A stretch of DNA of 64,000 nt from Nocardiopsis sp. NRRL B-16309 (GCF_001279585.1 NZ_LGEC01000070.1:22630-86629), one strand, 5' to 3'; counted from the first letter of the stretch, positions 42,411-51,153 are shown. Notes: generated from the letters alone by a model not told the origin. Program-made: numbers and translations.

Positions 42411-42767
42411 GTGCTGACCCATGACCACCTGACCGAGTTCGCGGGCCTGCACGTCGTCGAGTTCCCCTCCCGGCGGACGGCCGACGGGCCCCCGCCCGTA
42501 CCCCCCGAGGCGCTGGCCGACCCCGCCTCGGTCGCCTGGCGGCTGCGGATCGACCTGTCCCACCCCCAGAAGCTGGACGCCGTGTGCGAGCGCGGCGAGG
42601 ACAGGGAGGAGGGTGAGTCGTGGGAGGAGCATTTCGACCTCTTCGTCAGTCCCGGGATGCGCGCCCGGATCCGGGCCGCCTTCCCCGAAGCCGAGGTCGA
42701 CCTCTCCGATTCCGCGAGCGACGTCGCGATCGAGGAGGGCCACACCTACGTCGCCTTCCACGAGTAA
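42411..42767 (+). CDS. Repeat-less STM4015-like small protein
   Basis: A 118-residue acidic protein starting GTG 42411 behind AGGAG. Residues 1-50 align with the N-terminus of the adjacent STM4015-like protein (LTHDHLTEFAGLHVVEFPS versus LHHQHISEFAGLPVVEFPG; SVAWRLRID versus SVAWRLRME). The last 40 residues (RARIRAAFPEAEVDLSDSASDVAIEEGHTYVAFHE) resemble its C-terminus (AERLRTEFTKAGVETDVSDRREP...VVVSRFPAVGE). The intervening leucine-rich region is absent, so it reads like a deletion duplicate. First gene of the STM401x operon. Function unknown. Confidence 0.8.
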   Translation: MLTHDHLTEFAGLHVVEFPSRRTADGPPPVPPEALADPASVAWRLRIDLSHPQKLDAVCERGEDREEGESWEEHFDLFVSPGMRARIRAAFPEAEVDLSDSASDVAIEEGHTYVAFHE

Positions 42768-42889
42768 CCGTCCCCCGCCGCCCCGCGCCAGATCCGCGCG
42801 ACCCGCACACACCCCTGGCCCGCCTGGGCCACCGCCCGCCCACCCGCGTCCCCCACACCCGACCCTCCCCACCAAGCCAGGAGAGCCGC

Positions 42890-43903
42890 ATGCTCCACCA
42901 CCAGCACATCTCCGAGTTCGCCGGACTCCCCGTCGTGGAGTTCCCCGGTCTCGACACCCTGGACCACGCCCCGCCGAACCCGGTCCAGCCGCACGCCGTA
43001 CTGGCGGCCGCCCTCGAAGATCCCGGTTCGGTGGCCTGGCGGCTGCGCATGGAGGAGCCGGACGAGGAACCGCGGGAGGACCTGCCCGCGTACCTTGAAC
43101 GGTTCGTCAGGGAGGTGCCGCCCCACACGGTGCGGGCGCTCATCGTCGGCCACGTCCCCGACGACTACCAGTTCATGTCCGACGAGGCCCGCGACCAGGT
43201 GGCCGGACTCGCCTCCCGGCTGACGAACCTGCGCTCGCTCTTCTTCGCCGAGGTCGTGTCGGAGGAGAGCGAGATCTCCTGGATCGAACACGGCGACCTG
43301 ACGCCCCTGCTCGCCGCGTACCCCCGGCTGACCGGCTTCACCGTGCGCGGGACCGACGGCCTCGGCCTGGGCGTCGGACGCCACGAGCACCTGCGGCGCC
43401 TCACCGTCCAGACCGGCGGGCTCCCCGGCCAGGTCGCCCGCGACGTGGCCGCCGCCGACCTGCCCGCCCTGGAGCGCCTGGAACTGTGGCTGGGCCAGGA
43501 GGAGTACGGCAACGACACCACGCCCGAGGACCTGGCCGCCGTCCTGTCCGGCGACGCCTTCCCCCGCCTGCGCCACCTGGGGCTGCGCAACGCCGAGAAC
43601 GCCGACGACTGGGCCCGGGTCGTGGCCGAGGCGCCGGTGGTCTTCCGCCTGGACGTCCTGGACCTGTCCCTGGGCTCCCTGACCGACGAGGGCGCCGAAC
43701 TCCTGCTCGCGGCCCCGGCCCTGCACGGACTCCAGCGGCTCGACCTGCACCACCACTACCTGTCGGAGGAGACGGCCGAGCGCCTGCGCACCGAGTTCAC
43801 CAAGGCCGGGGTGGAGACCGACGTCTCCGACCGACGGGAGCCGCACGTGTTCGAGGGGTCGGGAGGTGTCGTCGTCAGCCGCTTCCCGGCGGTCGGCGAG
43901 TGA
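42890..43903 (+). CDS. STM4015 family leucine-rich-repeat protein
   Basis: A 337-residue acidic protein with leucine-rich repeats in its middle and C-terminal half (LTNLRSLFFAEVVSE, YPRLTGFTVRGTDG, LPALERLELWLGQEE, FPRLRHLGLRNAEN, FRLDVLDLSLGSLTDEGAELLLAAPALHGLQRLDLHHHYLSEE). The N-terminus MLHHQHISEFAGLPVVEFP and the C-terminal DVSDRREP are family hallmarks. No catalytic motif; a scaffolding or substrate-binding role is inferred. ATG 42890 follows AGGAG. Its stop overlaps the STM4014 GTG (GTGA), so the operon is coupled. Confidence 0.85.
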   Translation: MLHHQHISEFAGLPVVEFPGLDTLDHAPPNPVQPHAVLAAALEDPGSVAWRLRMEEPDEEPREDLPAYLERFVREVPPHTVRALIVGHVPDDYQFMSDEARDQVAGLASRLTNLRSLFFAEVVSEESEISWIEHGDLTPLLAAYPRLTGFTVRGTDGLGLGVGRHEHLRRLTVQTGGLPGQVARDVAAADLPALERLELWLGQEEYGNDTTPEDLAAVLSGDAFPRLRHLGLRNAENADDWARVVAEAPVVFRLDVLDLSLGSLTDEGAELLLAAPALHGLQRLDLHHHYLSEETAERLRTEFTKAGVETDVSDRREPHVFEGSGGVVVSRFPAVGE

Positions 43904-45021
43904 GCGCGTCGACACGACCGCTGGCCGTCGTGGGGATCCCCGGGCACCGCCGTCTGGAACTGTTCACCGCCGCCGCCCGCGGAGCCGGGCTGCCCGACCC
44001 GGTCGTCGTCCCCTGGCGCGCCCTGGCGACCGGGCCCGTGGACCTGCCGGAGAACGCCCTGGTCCGGGTGGACTCCCCGGGGGAGGACGCCGAGACCGCG
44101 CGGCTGCTCCGCGGCCTGCCGCGGGCACCCGACCTCTACCGGGCGGAGGGCAGCGGGCCCCAGCACGCGGGGTTCCGGGCGGCCCTGGCGCGACTGGCCG
44201 ACGCGGTCGCCGCCACCCCCGGCGCCCACCTGCTCCAGGAGCCCGCGGACCTGATCGACATGTGCGACAAGCGCCGCTGCCACGCGCGGCTGGCGGCGGC
44301 CGGGGTCCCGGTCGCCCCCGCCGTGCGGGAACCCGTGACCGGGTACGCGTCGCTGCGCGCGGCTATGGCCGGGCACGGCTGGCCCCGGGTCTTCGTCAAG
44401 CCCGCGCACGGCTCGTCCGCCTCCGGGGTGATCGCCCTGGCGACCGCGCCCGGCGGGCGGATCCGGGCGGTCACCCCGGCCGACCTCGTGCGCTCCGGCG
44501 ACGGCTCGGTCGCGCTGTACAACGACCTGCGGCTGCGCACCTACACCGACGAGGAGGACGTGGCGGCGGTCGTGGACGCGCTGGCCCCCGACGGCCTGCA
44601 CGTGGAGCGGTGGGTGCCCAAGGCCGGGTTCGACGGCGCGGTGGTGGACCTGCGGGTGCTGGTGGTCGCGGGCCGCGCCACCCACACCGTGGTGCGGTCC
44701 TCGCGCTCGCCGCTGACCAACCTGCACCTGGGCAACGCCCGCGGTGACCTGGACGGCCTGCGCGACGCCATGGGGCCGCACGCCTGGAGCGCGGCGATGG
44801 CGGTCGCCGAGGCCGCCGGGGCGTGCTTCCCCCGGACCCTGCACGCGGGCGTGGACCTGCTCGTCTCCCCCGGCTGGTCCGCGTTCACCGTGTGCGAGGT
44901 CAACGCCTTCGGCGACCTGCTCCCCCGCGTGCTGCACGAGGGGCGCGACACCTACGCCGAACAGCTGCGCGCCCTCGCCGACGGCCGCTTCCCCCTTCCC
45001 TCCCCCGCCCTTCCCGCCTGA
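43900..45021 (+). CDS. STM4014 family ATP-grasp protein
   Basis: A 373-residue protein with an ATP-grasp fold, the class that activates a carboxylate with ATP and joins it to an amine or thiol. Seen: N-terminal strand LAVVGIPGHRRLELFTAAARGAG, DKRRCHARLAAAGVPVAPAVRE, the nucleotide strand RVFVKPAHGSSASGVIALA, VERWVPKAGFDGAVVDLRVLVV and the metal-binding Glu-Asn in VCEVNAFGDLLP. Starts at GTG 43900 overlapping the previous stop. Sits between the LRR protein and the STM4013 hydrolase. Substrate unknown. Confidence 0.85.
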   Translation: MSASTRPLAVVGIPGHRRLELFTAAARGAGLPDPVVVPWRALATGPVDLPENALVRVDSPGEDAETARLLRGLPRAPDLYRAEGSGPQHAGFRAALARLADAVAATPGAHLLQEPADLIDMCDKRRCHARLAAAGVPVAPAVREPVTGYASLRAAMAGHGWPRVFVKPAHGSSASGVIALATAPGGRIRAVTPADLVRSGDGSVALYNDLRLRTYTDEEDVAAVVDALAPDGLHVERWVPKAGFDGAVVDLRVLVVAGRATHTVVRSSRSPLTNLHLGNARGDLDGLRDAMGPHAWSAAMAVAEAAGACFPRTLHAGVDLLVSPGWSAFTVCEVNAFGDLLPRVLHEGRDTYAEQLRALADGRFPLPSPALPA

Positions 45022-45038
45022 TTCCGACGAGAGAACCG

Positions 45039-45896
45039 ATGGACACCGCCACCGCAGCCGAACTCGACATGAACGCCGTGGTGGGCACGCACGACATCCT
45101 GCTGCTCACCCTGGACACCCTGCGCTTCGACACCGCCGACGCGCTGGCCGCGGCCGGGCGCACCCCGCACCTGGCCGGGCTGCTGCCCGGCGGGCGGTGG
45201 GAGCGCAGGCACGCCCCGGCCAGCTTCACCTACGCCTCCCACCTGGCGATGCTCGCCGGGTTCCTGCCCACGCCCGCGGCGCCGGGGCCGCGCCCGCGCC
45301 TGTTCGCGGCCGACTTCCCCGGCAGCGCCTCCACGGCGCCGACCACCTGGACCTTCGACGCCCCGGACCTCGCCACCGGGCTGGCCGAGGCCGGATACCA
45401 CACGGCGTGCGTCGGGGGCACGGGCTTCTTCAACCGCCGGTCGGCGCTGGGGTCGGTGCTGCCGGACCTGTTCCTGGAGAGCCACTGGGAGGAGGCGTTC
45501 GGCGTCACCGACCCGCACTCGTTCGAGAACCAGGTGGAGCGCGCGGTCCGGATCGCCACCGGCCGACCCGCGGACCGGCCCCTGTTCCTGCTGCTCAACG
45601 TGGCGGCCCTGCACCAGCCCAACTGGTTCCACCTGCCCGGGGCCCGCCCCGGGGACGGCGACACCCCCGCCACCCACGCCGCCGCCCTGGAGTACGTCGA
45701 CCGCAACCTGCCACCGCTGCTGGAGGCGATGGCCGCCCGCCGCCCGTGCCTGGTGATCGCCTGCTCGGACCACGGCACCGCCTACGGCGAGGACGGCTAC
45801 ACCGGCCACCGGATCGGCCACGAGACGGTCTGGACGGTCCCCTACACCCACACGGTGCTGCCCCAGGGCCACACCGTCCGAAAGGAGACCCCGTGA
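45039..45896 (+). CDS. STM4013 family hydrolase (alkaline phosphatase/sulfatase fold)
   Basis: A 285-residue metal-dependent hydrolase. Superfamily signatures: ILLLTLDTLRFDTADAL (metal Asp), HAPASFTYASHLAMLAGFLP with the Ser/Thr nucleophile region, GYHTACVGGTGFF, LLNVAALHQPNWF, and the C-terminal metal segment VIACSDHGTAYGEDGYTGHRIGHE. Such enzymes cleave phosphate or sulfate esters. No signal peptide, so cytoplasmic, unlike many sulfatases. ATG 45039; stop overlaps the STM4012 GTG. Substrate unknown. Confidence 0.87.
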   Translation: MDTATAAELDMNAVVGTHDILLLTLDTLRFDTADALAAAGRTPHLAGLLPGGRWERRHAPASFTYASHLAMLAGFLPTPAAPGPRPRLFAADFPGSASTAPTTWTFDAPDLATGLAEAGYHTACVGGTGFFNRRSALGSVLPDLFLESHWEEAFGVTDPHSFENQVERAVRIATGRPADRPLFLLLNVAALHQPNWFHLPGARPGDGDTPATHAAALEYVDRNLPPLLEAMAARRPCLVIACSDHGTAYGEDGYTGHRIGHETVWTVPYTHTVLPQGHTVRKETP

Positions 45897-47293
45897 CGGC
45901 CGTGATCACCCCGCGCCCGGAGCCGGTACGACCCGACTCGCCCTACCGGTCGTACGTGTACGCGTATCCGCACAAGAGCGCCTACCGGCCCTTCTCCCAC
46001 CCGTCGCCCTCCACCACCCGCGACGGAGAGCCTCCGGCTCCGGTGCCCCGCTCCGGCCCGCTGCTGTCCGACCTGTGGCGGGGCGAGGACGTGGGCGCGC
46101 TGTCGCTGTACACGCACATCCCCTTCTGCGAGATGCGCTGCGGGTTCTGCAACCTCTTCACCCGGTCCACGCCCCCGGCCGAGCAGGTGAGCGCCTACCT
46201 GGACGCCCTGGAGCGGCAGGCCGACACGGTGGCCGCCTCCCTGCCTGAGGGGGCGGCGTTCGCCCGTGCCGCTCTGGGCGGGGGTACGCCCACCTACCTC
46301 ACCGCCGACGAGCTGACGCGGGTCTACGACCTCACCGAACGCGCCCTGGGCGTGGACCTGGCGGCCATCCCGGTGTCGGTGGAGACCTCGCCCGCCACCG
46401 CCACCCCCGAACGGCTGGCGGTCCTGGCCGAGCGCGGCGCCACCCGGCTGAGCATCGGCGTGCAGAGCTTCCTCGACTCCGAGGCGCACGCGGCGGGCCG
46501 TCCGCAAAAACGCGCCGAGGTCGACCGCGCGCTGGCCGCGATCCGCGAGCACACCCGGGCCGGCCTGAACGTCGACCTCATCTACGGCATCGACCGGCAG
46601 GACGCGCGCACCTGGGCGTACTCGCTGGACACCGCGCTGGAGTGGGAGCCGGAGGAGGTCTACCTGTACCCGCTCTACGTCCGCCCGCTCACCGGTCTGG
46701 GGCGCAGGGCCCGCGACTGGGACGACCACCGCCTGGGCCTGTACCGCCAGGGCCGCGACCACCTGCGCGAGCGCGGCTACGAGCAGGTGTCCATGCGGAT
46801 GTTCCGCCGCGCCGACGCTCCGGAGGCGGTCGGCCCCGACTACTGCTGCCAGACCGACGGGATGGTCGGCCTGGGCTGCGGGGCGCGCTCCTACACCTCG
46901 ACCACGCACTACTCGTTCGACTACGCCGTGGGCGTGGGCCAGGTGCGGTCGATCATCGCCGACTTCGTGAGCCGCGACGGCGCCGGGCTCTCCCGCGCCG
47001 AGGTGGGATTCCGCCTCGACGGGGGCGAACGGCGCCGCCGCCACGTGCTCCAGTCGCTGCTGCGGACGGAGGGGCTCGACGCCGCCGCCTACGCCGAACG
47101 GTTCGCCGCCCGACCCGAGTCCGACTTCCCCGACGAGTTCGCCGCGCTGGCCGGACGCGGCTGGCTGGTGCGGGAGGAGGGGGCCGCGCGGGTACGGCTG
47201 ACCGAGGAGGGGATCGCGCACTCCGACGCGATCGGCCCCATGTTCTTCTCCCCCGACGTGGTCGCCCTCATGGCCGACTACGAGGCCCGGTGA
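45893..47293 (+). CDS. STM4012 family radical SAM protein (HemN-like)
   Basis: A 466-residue radical SAM enzyme with the [4Fe-4S] motif CEMRCGFC (Cys 79, 83, 86) in the HemN-type context YTHIPFCEMRCGFCNLFT. Further HemN-like segments: ALGGGTPTYLTADEL, VETSPATATPERLAVLAERGATRLSIGVQSF, VDLIYGIDRQDARTWAYSLDTALEWEPEEVYLYPLYVRPLTGLG and the C-terminal HemN domain with VGLGCGARSYT. It lies in an operon with an ATP-grasp enzyme and another radical SAM protein rather than with haem genes, so it is not coproporphyrinogen oxidase. GTG 45893 behind AAAGGAG. Confidence 0.88.
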   Translation: MTAVITPRPEPVRPDSPYRSYVYAYPHKSAYRPFSHPSPSTTRDGEPPAPVPRSGPLLSDLWRGEDVGALSLYTHIPFCEMRCGFCNLFTRSTPPAEQVSAYLDALERQADTVAASLPEGAAFARAALGGGTPTYLTADELTRVYDLTERALGVDLAAIPVSVETSPATATPERLAVLAERGATRLSIGVQSFLDSEAHAAGRPQKRAEVDRALAAIREHTRAGLNVDLIYGIDRQDARTWAYSLDTALEWEPEEVYLYPLYVRPLTGLGRRARDWDDHRLGLYRQGRDHLRERGYEQVSMRMFRRADAPEAVGPDYCCQTDGMVGLGCGARSYTSTTHYSFDYAVGVGQVRSIIADFVSRDGAGLSRAEVGFRLDGGERRRRHVLQSLLRTEGLDAAAYAERFAARPESDFPDEFAALAGRGWLVREEGAARVRLTEEGIAHSDAIGPMFFSPDVVALMADYEAR

Positions 47294-48384
47294 GCGCGGT
47301 GGAGGGGATGGGGCCGGTGGTGCGATTGGGGCTGGTGAGCACGTCGAACGCCGAGCGCGCCACTGCATCAGCGGAACCGGTCAGCACGATGGCGGGGGCG
47401 GGGCCCTCGGGACCGATGGATCCGGGTCGCGGGAAGGATGCGGTGGGCGCGACGGGGCCGGTGGGGCCCGCTCGCGCGCTCCCGCCGCACCTCACCCTGC
47501 TGTACCGGGGGCCGCTGGCCAGCTGCGACTACGACTGCCCGTACTGCCCCTTCGCCAAGCGGCGGGACCGGCCGGAGACCCTGCGCGCGGACCGGGCGGC
47601 CCTGGAACGCTTCACGGACTGGGTCGCGGACGGGGAACGGGAGCACCCCGGCACCCGGATCTCGGTGCTCTTCACGCCGTGGGGCGAGGGACTGGTCCGG
47701 TCCTGGTACCGCGCGGCGATGGTCCGGCTCAGCCGCCTGCCGCACGTGGAGCGGGTGGCGGTCCAGACCAACCTGAGCGGGCGCGTGGAGTGGCTCGCCG
47801 ACTGCGACCTCGGCAGCGCCGCCCTGTGGACCACCTACCACCCCGGGCAGGTGGCCCACGAGCGCTTTCTGGCCAAGGCCCGGCGCCTGGCCGAGCTGGG
47901 CGTGCGGTTCAGCGTCGGCGTGGTGGGCGAGCCGGACCACCTGGCGGCGGCCCGGCGGATGCGCGCCGCACTGCCCGGGGAGGTGTACCTGTGGGTCAAC
48001 GCCGCCGAGGGCCGGACCTACACCGACGACGAGGCCGCCGCCTGGCAGGAACTCGACCCGCACTTCCACTACAGCCGCCACCCGCACGCCAGCCGGGGCC
48101 TGCCCTGCCGGACCGGGGACAGCGTGCTGTCGGTGGACGGGGACGGGAACGTGCGCCGCTGCCACTTCGTGGACACGCCGCTCGGGAACCTGTACGACGG
48201 GTCGTTCCTGCGCCGGACCGGACCGCGCGCGTGCCCGCTGACCAGCTGCGACTGCCACATCGGCTACGTGCACCTGGAGTCGCTGGACCTGTACGACGTC
48301 TTCCGGGGCGGCGTGGTCGAGCGGGTGCCCGTCGAGTGGGCACGGACTCATCCGTCGACCGAGCCGTCCCCCTCCCAACGGTAG
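47290..48384 (+). CDS. STM4011 family radical SAM protein
   Basis: A 364-residue radical SAM enzyme with CDYDCPYC (Cys 79, 83, 86) in LTLLYRGPLASCDYDCPYCPFAKRRDRPETL. A cysteine-rich C-terminus (LPCRTGDSVLSVDGDGNVRRCHF, RACPLTSCDCHIGYV) suggests an auxiliary iron-sulfur cluster like SPASM/twitch proteins. The coupled GTG 47290 (GTGA overlap) adds about 60 low-complexity residues before the conserved part; the family usually starts near LTLLYRGP, so an internal start is possible. Last gene of the operon. Confidence 0.87.
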   Translation: MSAVEGMGPVVRLGLVSTSNAERATASAEPVSTMAGAGPSGPMDPGRGKDAVGATGPVGPARALPPHLTLLYRGPLASCDYDCPYCPFAKRRDRPETLRADRAALERFTDWVADGEREHPGTRISVLFTPWGEGLVRSWYRAAMVRLSRLPHVERVAVQTNLSGRVEWLADCDLGSAALWTTYHPGQVAHERFLAKARRLAELGVRFSVGVVGEPDHLAAARRMRAALPGEVYLWVNAAEGRTYTDDEAAAWQELDPHFHYSRHPHASRGLPCRTGDSVLSVDGDGNVRRCHFVDTPLGNLYDGSFLRRTGPRACPLTSCDCHIGYVHLESLDLYDVFRGGVVERVPVEWARTHPSTEPSPSQR

Positions 48385-48423
48385 GCCAGAAGACCGCGGG
48401 CGCTGTCATAGCGGGTCAGAGGG

Positions 48424-50142
48424 TCATCGGCCCGCGGCGGGCCCTGCGCCGGGCGCTCCTGGACGTCGGCCCGCCTCGGCGGCCCGGGCGGCGACCTCCC
48501 GCGCCTCCTGCGGGCGTCCGGCCCGGACCAGGGCCTCGGCCCGGGCGCTGAGCAGGATCCCCAACGTCCTCCGATCGATCTCGTCCGCCTGGTCTCCGGC
48601 GGGGACGTACCGGACCGCCTCCGCGAGCGTCTCGGCCGCTTCCGCGTGCCGCCCGGCGACGGTGTGCTCCTTGGCACGCGAGCCCAGGAGCATGACCATC
48701 TCGGTCGGGTCGGCAGGGCCTTCCGGCCGTGGCCCCGCCACCTCGGCCGCGAGGGCTTCGGACGCTTCCGCTTCGGCCGTGCGCCCCAGGGAGCGGAGCA
48801 GGATCGCCCGTTGCCCGTGCGCGTCCCCGAGAGCCTCGGAGACGGAGCCCGGGTCGATCTCGCGCAGCTTCTCGCCCACGCGCACGGCGGAGGACACGCA
48901 CTTGAGGGCTTCGGCGGGCAGTCCGAGCAACATCAGCATGGCCGCCCGAGCGGACAGGGCCCCGACGAACTCCGAGCGGTGGTCTCCCACCCCGCGTTCG
49001 ACGGCCGCCTTGCAGGCCATGGCCAGGACGCCATAGGTCTCGGCGGCCTCCAGGGACCTGTCCTTCCGCATCAGAGTCAGGGCGTGATGGCCGAGTGCGG
49101 CGATCTCCGCCGAGCGGTGTGCGTCGTGCTCGTCGTCCGGCAGTCCTTCGAGGAAGACCCGCAGCTCGGCCAGGGTGTCGGACACGGCCGCGAAGCGCTC
49201 CTCGCCTGCCAGGGCGCGGGCGGCGAGGCGATGTGCGTTCACGACGGCCCCCGCGCGCAGGCGGGCGCGCGGCCGTCCGGCCTCGTCCGCGAACCGCCGG
49301 GCGGCGATCGCGCAGAAGGCGGCCTTCCATGCCCGCAGGCCGCGGACCTCGGCGGTGAAGAGGTGAACGAAGACCTCCACCGGGGTCTCCGGATCAGCGG
49401 CCAACCGGTCGAGCGCCGCGTGGAGGGGCCCGGGAGACGCGACGGAATCCGCGGCCTCCACGACGTCCGTCGTGAGGGCGGTCGCCAGACCCAGGCACGT
49501 GTCGGTGAGCCGGGCGAACTCAGCAGGTCCGGACGGCGGTGGGCTCGTCGCGATGCCGTGCAGCCGCTGGACGGCCAGATCGCGGGGGAGGCCGGACTCC
49601 GCTGGGATCGCGGTCCCGATCGGCTCCGCCCGGCCGGACACCCCGTGGTGGTCGAGCACGGCTCGTGCCGCCGGGACGGCCGGCAGGGCCGTCAGGGGGA
49701 GCACCCGGTGCGACGGTCCGGAAAGGACCACGCCGAGGACCATGTCACCGCAGACCACGGGGGCGCCCGTGATGTCAGCGCCGGTGTCGCGGGCGTCCAC
49801 GGAGAACCGGTCCGGTACGTCCTGCGCGGGCTCGACGGTGGTGCGGACGGCGCCGTCCCCGGTCAGGACCGTGCAGGGGGTGCGCCGTCCCTCGGGGAGC
49901 ACACCCCAACGAGTCGGCCCGGGCCGGGGGAGGTCGCCGTCCACGGTGATGAGCGCGGCACCGTCGGCGCCGTGCCACACCACCCGGCCCGCACACCCGT
50001 TTCCAGGGGCCCCGACTCCGACGATCCCGCCGGTGTCAGGGAAGGAGTCCCCCGCGGCGAGGACGAGGCGGGGGCCGACGAGGCCGCCCAGCACCTCCTG
50101 GCGGTCGGTTCGGACGGTCACGGGCGCGGGTACGGGGATCAC
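48424..50142 (-). CDS. Degenerate trypsin-like domain fused to TPR-type helical repeats
   Basis: A 572-residue protein. Residues 15-170 have a trypsin-fold outline (LVGPRLVLAAGDSF, GADGAALITVDG, TGADITGAPVVCGDMVLGVV), but the catalytic His is replaced by Gly31 and the Ser by Thr125, while Asp60 may remain, so it is probably inactive. Residues 200-565 are alpha-helical and resemble tetratricopeptide repeats (LMRKDRSLEAAETYGVLAMACKAAVERG, GRTAEAEASEALAAEVAG, AGRHAEAAETLAEAVRYV). Pseudo-trypsin plus helical repeats occurs in some actinobacterial signalling/defence proteins. Start GTG 50142. Adjacent HNH protein on the same strand. Confidence 0.7.
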   Translation of the reverse strand: MIPVPAPVTVRTDRQEVLGGLVGPRLVLAAGDSFPDTGGIVGVGAPGNGCAGRVVWHGADGAALITVDGDLPRPGPTRWGVLPEGRRTPCTVLTGDGAVRTTVEPAQDVPDRFSVDARDTGADITGAPVVCGDMVLGVVLSGPSHRVLPLTALPAVPAARAVLDHHGVSGRAEPIGTAIPAESGLPRDLAVQRLHGIATSPPPSGPAEFARLTDTCLGLATALTTDVVEAADSVASPGPLHAALDRLAADPETPVEVFVHLFTAEVRGLRAWKAAFCAIAARRFADEAGRPRARLRAGAVVNAHRLAARALAGEERFAAVSDTLAELRVFLEGLPDDEHDAHRSAEIAALGHHALTLMRKDRSLEAAETYGVLAMACKAAVERGVGDHRSEFVGALSARAAMLMLLGLPAEALKCVSSAVRVGEKLREIDPGSVSEALGDAHGQRAILLRSLGRTAEAEASEALAAEVAGPRPEGPADPTEMVMLLGSRAKEHTVAGRHAEAAETLAEAVRYVPAGDQADEIDRRTLGILLSARAEALVRAGRPQEAREVAARAAEAGRRPGAPGAGPAAGR

Positions 50143-50247
50143 GTCGGCTTCTCATTCCGGTGGAGGGGGGCGTCGCGGCGGTGCGCCCCGTAGGACGCGG
50201 CGAACCGGGCGCCGGTTCCGCGCAGGCCGCGCCGGGCCCGCCCCGGC

Positions 50248-51153
50248 TCAGGCTCCGGCCGCCGCGCGTTGGCGCGGCCGTCCCCGGAAGACCTCGCGCC
50301 GGTGCCAGGCGATGTGGTCGGCTCCGACCGGCGCGAACCCCGGCTGGGGGTCGTGCGCGCGGCGGCCCGCCAGGGCGTGCACCACCTGCTCGGCACCGGC
50401 CGAGCGGCCCACGAACCGGGTGGAGACGGTGACGGCGCGGTCCTCGGTCAGGCCCAGCACGCCCCGGTCGAAGAGCCGGTGGTGGATCGAGCACAGGCAC
50501 AGCCCGTTGCCCGTGTCGTCGGGCCCGCCGAGGGCCCACCACCGCACGTGCGCCGCCTCCAGTCCGACCGTGAGGCCGTCGATCCACCCCTCGAAACCGC
50601 AGAAGGCGCAGCGGTGCTCGTAGGCGGTCAGCACCTCGTCCCGGAACCCGGGGTCGCGCCGCACGCCATCCGGACGGGCGTCGAACCCCCGGTCCGCGCC
50701 GGTGTCCAGGGTCAGCCCGGCCAGCAGCCGGATGTCGGCGTGCAGGGACGGCGCGAAGTTGGCGTCGAGCAGGTGGCGGGCGATGCGGTCGAGCAGACCG
50801 GGTTCGGTGTCCAGCGCCCGGAGCAGGTCCGGACTCAGGCCGCCGCGCGCCCGCGTCCGGCGCAGCGCCGTCGGGCTCGCGGCGGGAGAGCCCTCGCCCT
50901 CGGCGGTCGTGACCGTCCAGAACCCGTCCGTGGCCAGGTGGTGGAAGGGGTAGGCGGGCGTGGTCCGCCGGGGCGGACCGAACTCCCTGAGGAGCCGGGA
51001 CAGGTGCTGTTCCGCCTCGCCGTACTCGATCGGCCGCGGCCCGTACCGCTGGTGGTGGCCGAGCGCGTACAGCAACAGGAGGGGTTTGTGGGGCGCACGG
51101 TAGCCGTTCTGCTCCCAGCGCCTGACGGAGGCGATCCGGTCGAGCCAGTCCAT
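50248..51153 (-). CDS. HNH endonuclease resembling phosphorothioate-DNA-dependent restriction enzymes
   Basis: A 301-residue protein. The N-terminal part (GYRAPHKPLLLLYALG, YPFHHLATDGFW) matches the sulfur-binding-domain proteins related to ScoMcrA/SprMcrA, which cut DNA carrying phosphorothioate modification. The C-terminal HNH-nuclease has CAFCGFEG (Cys182, Cys185), LEAAHVRWWALGGPDDTGNGLCLCSIHHRLFD with the His metal/catalytic residues. No dnd modification genes are in the window, consistent with a type IV restriction role against modified DNA. ATG 51153 chosen since the conserved domain starts there; a GTG at 51183 is possible. Confidence 0.8.
   Translation of the reverse strand: MDWLDRIASVRRWEQNGYRAPHKPLLLLYALGHHQRYGPRPIEYGEAEQHLSRLLREFGPPRRTTPAYPFHHLATDGFWTVTTAEGEGSPAASPTALRRTRARGGLSPDLLRALDTEPGLLDRIARHLLDANFAPSLHADIRLLAGLTLDTGADRGFDARPDGVRRDPGFRDEVLTAYEHRCAFCGFEGWIDGLTVGLEAAHVRWWALGGPDDTGNGLCLCSIHHRLFDRGVLGLTEDRAVTVSTRFVGRSAGAEQVVHALAGRRAHDPQPGFAPVGADHIAWHRREVFRGRPRQRAAAGA

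Noticed and set aside
45893..47293. HemN coproporphyrinogen oxidase identity for the STM4012 protein
   Set aside because: It is HemN-like, but sits in the STM401x operon, has a different N-terminus and no haem genes nearby.
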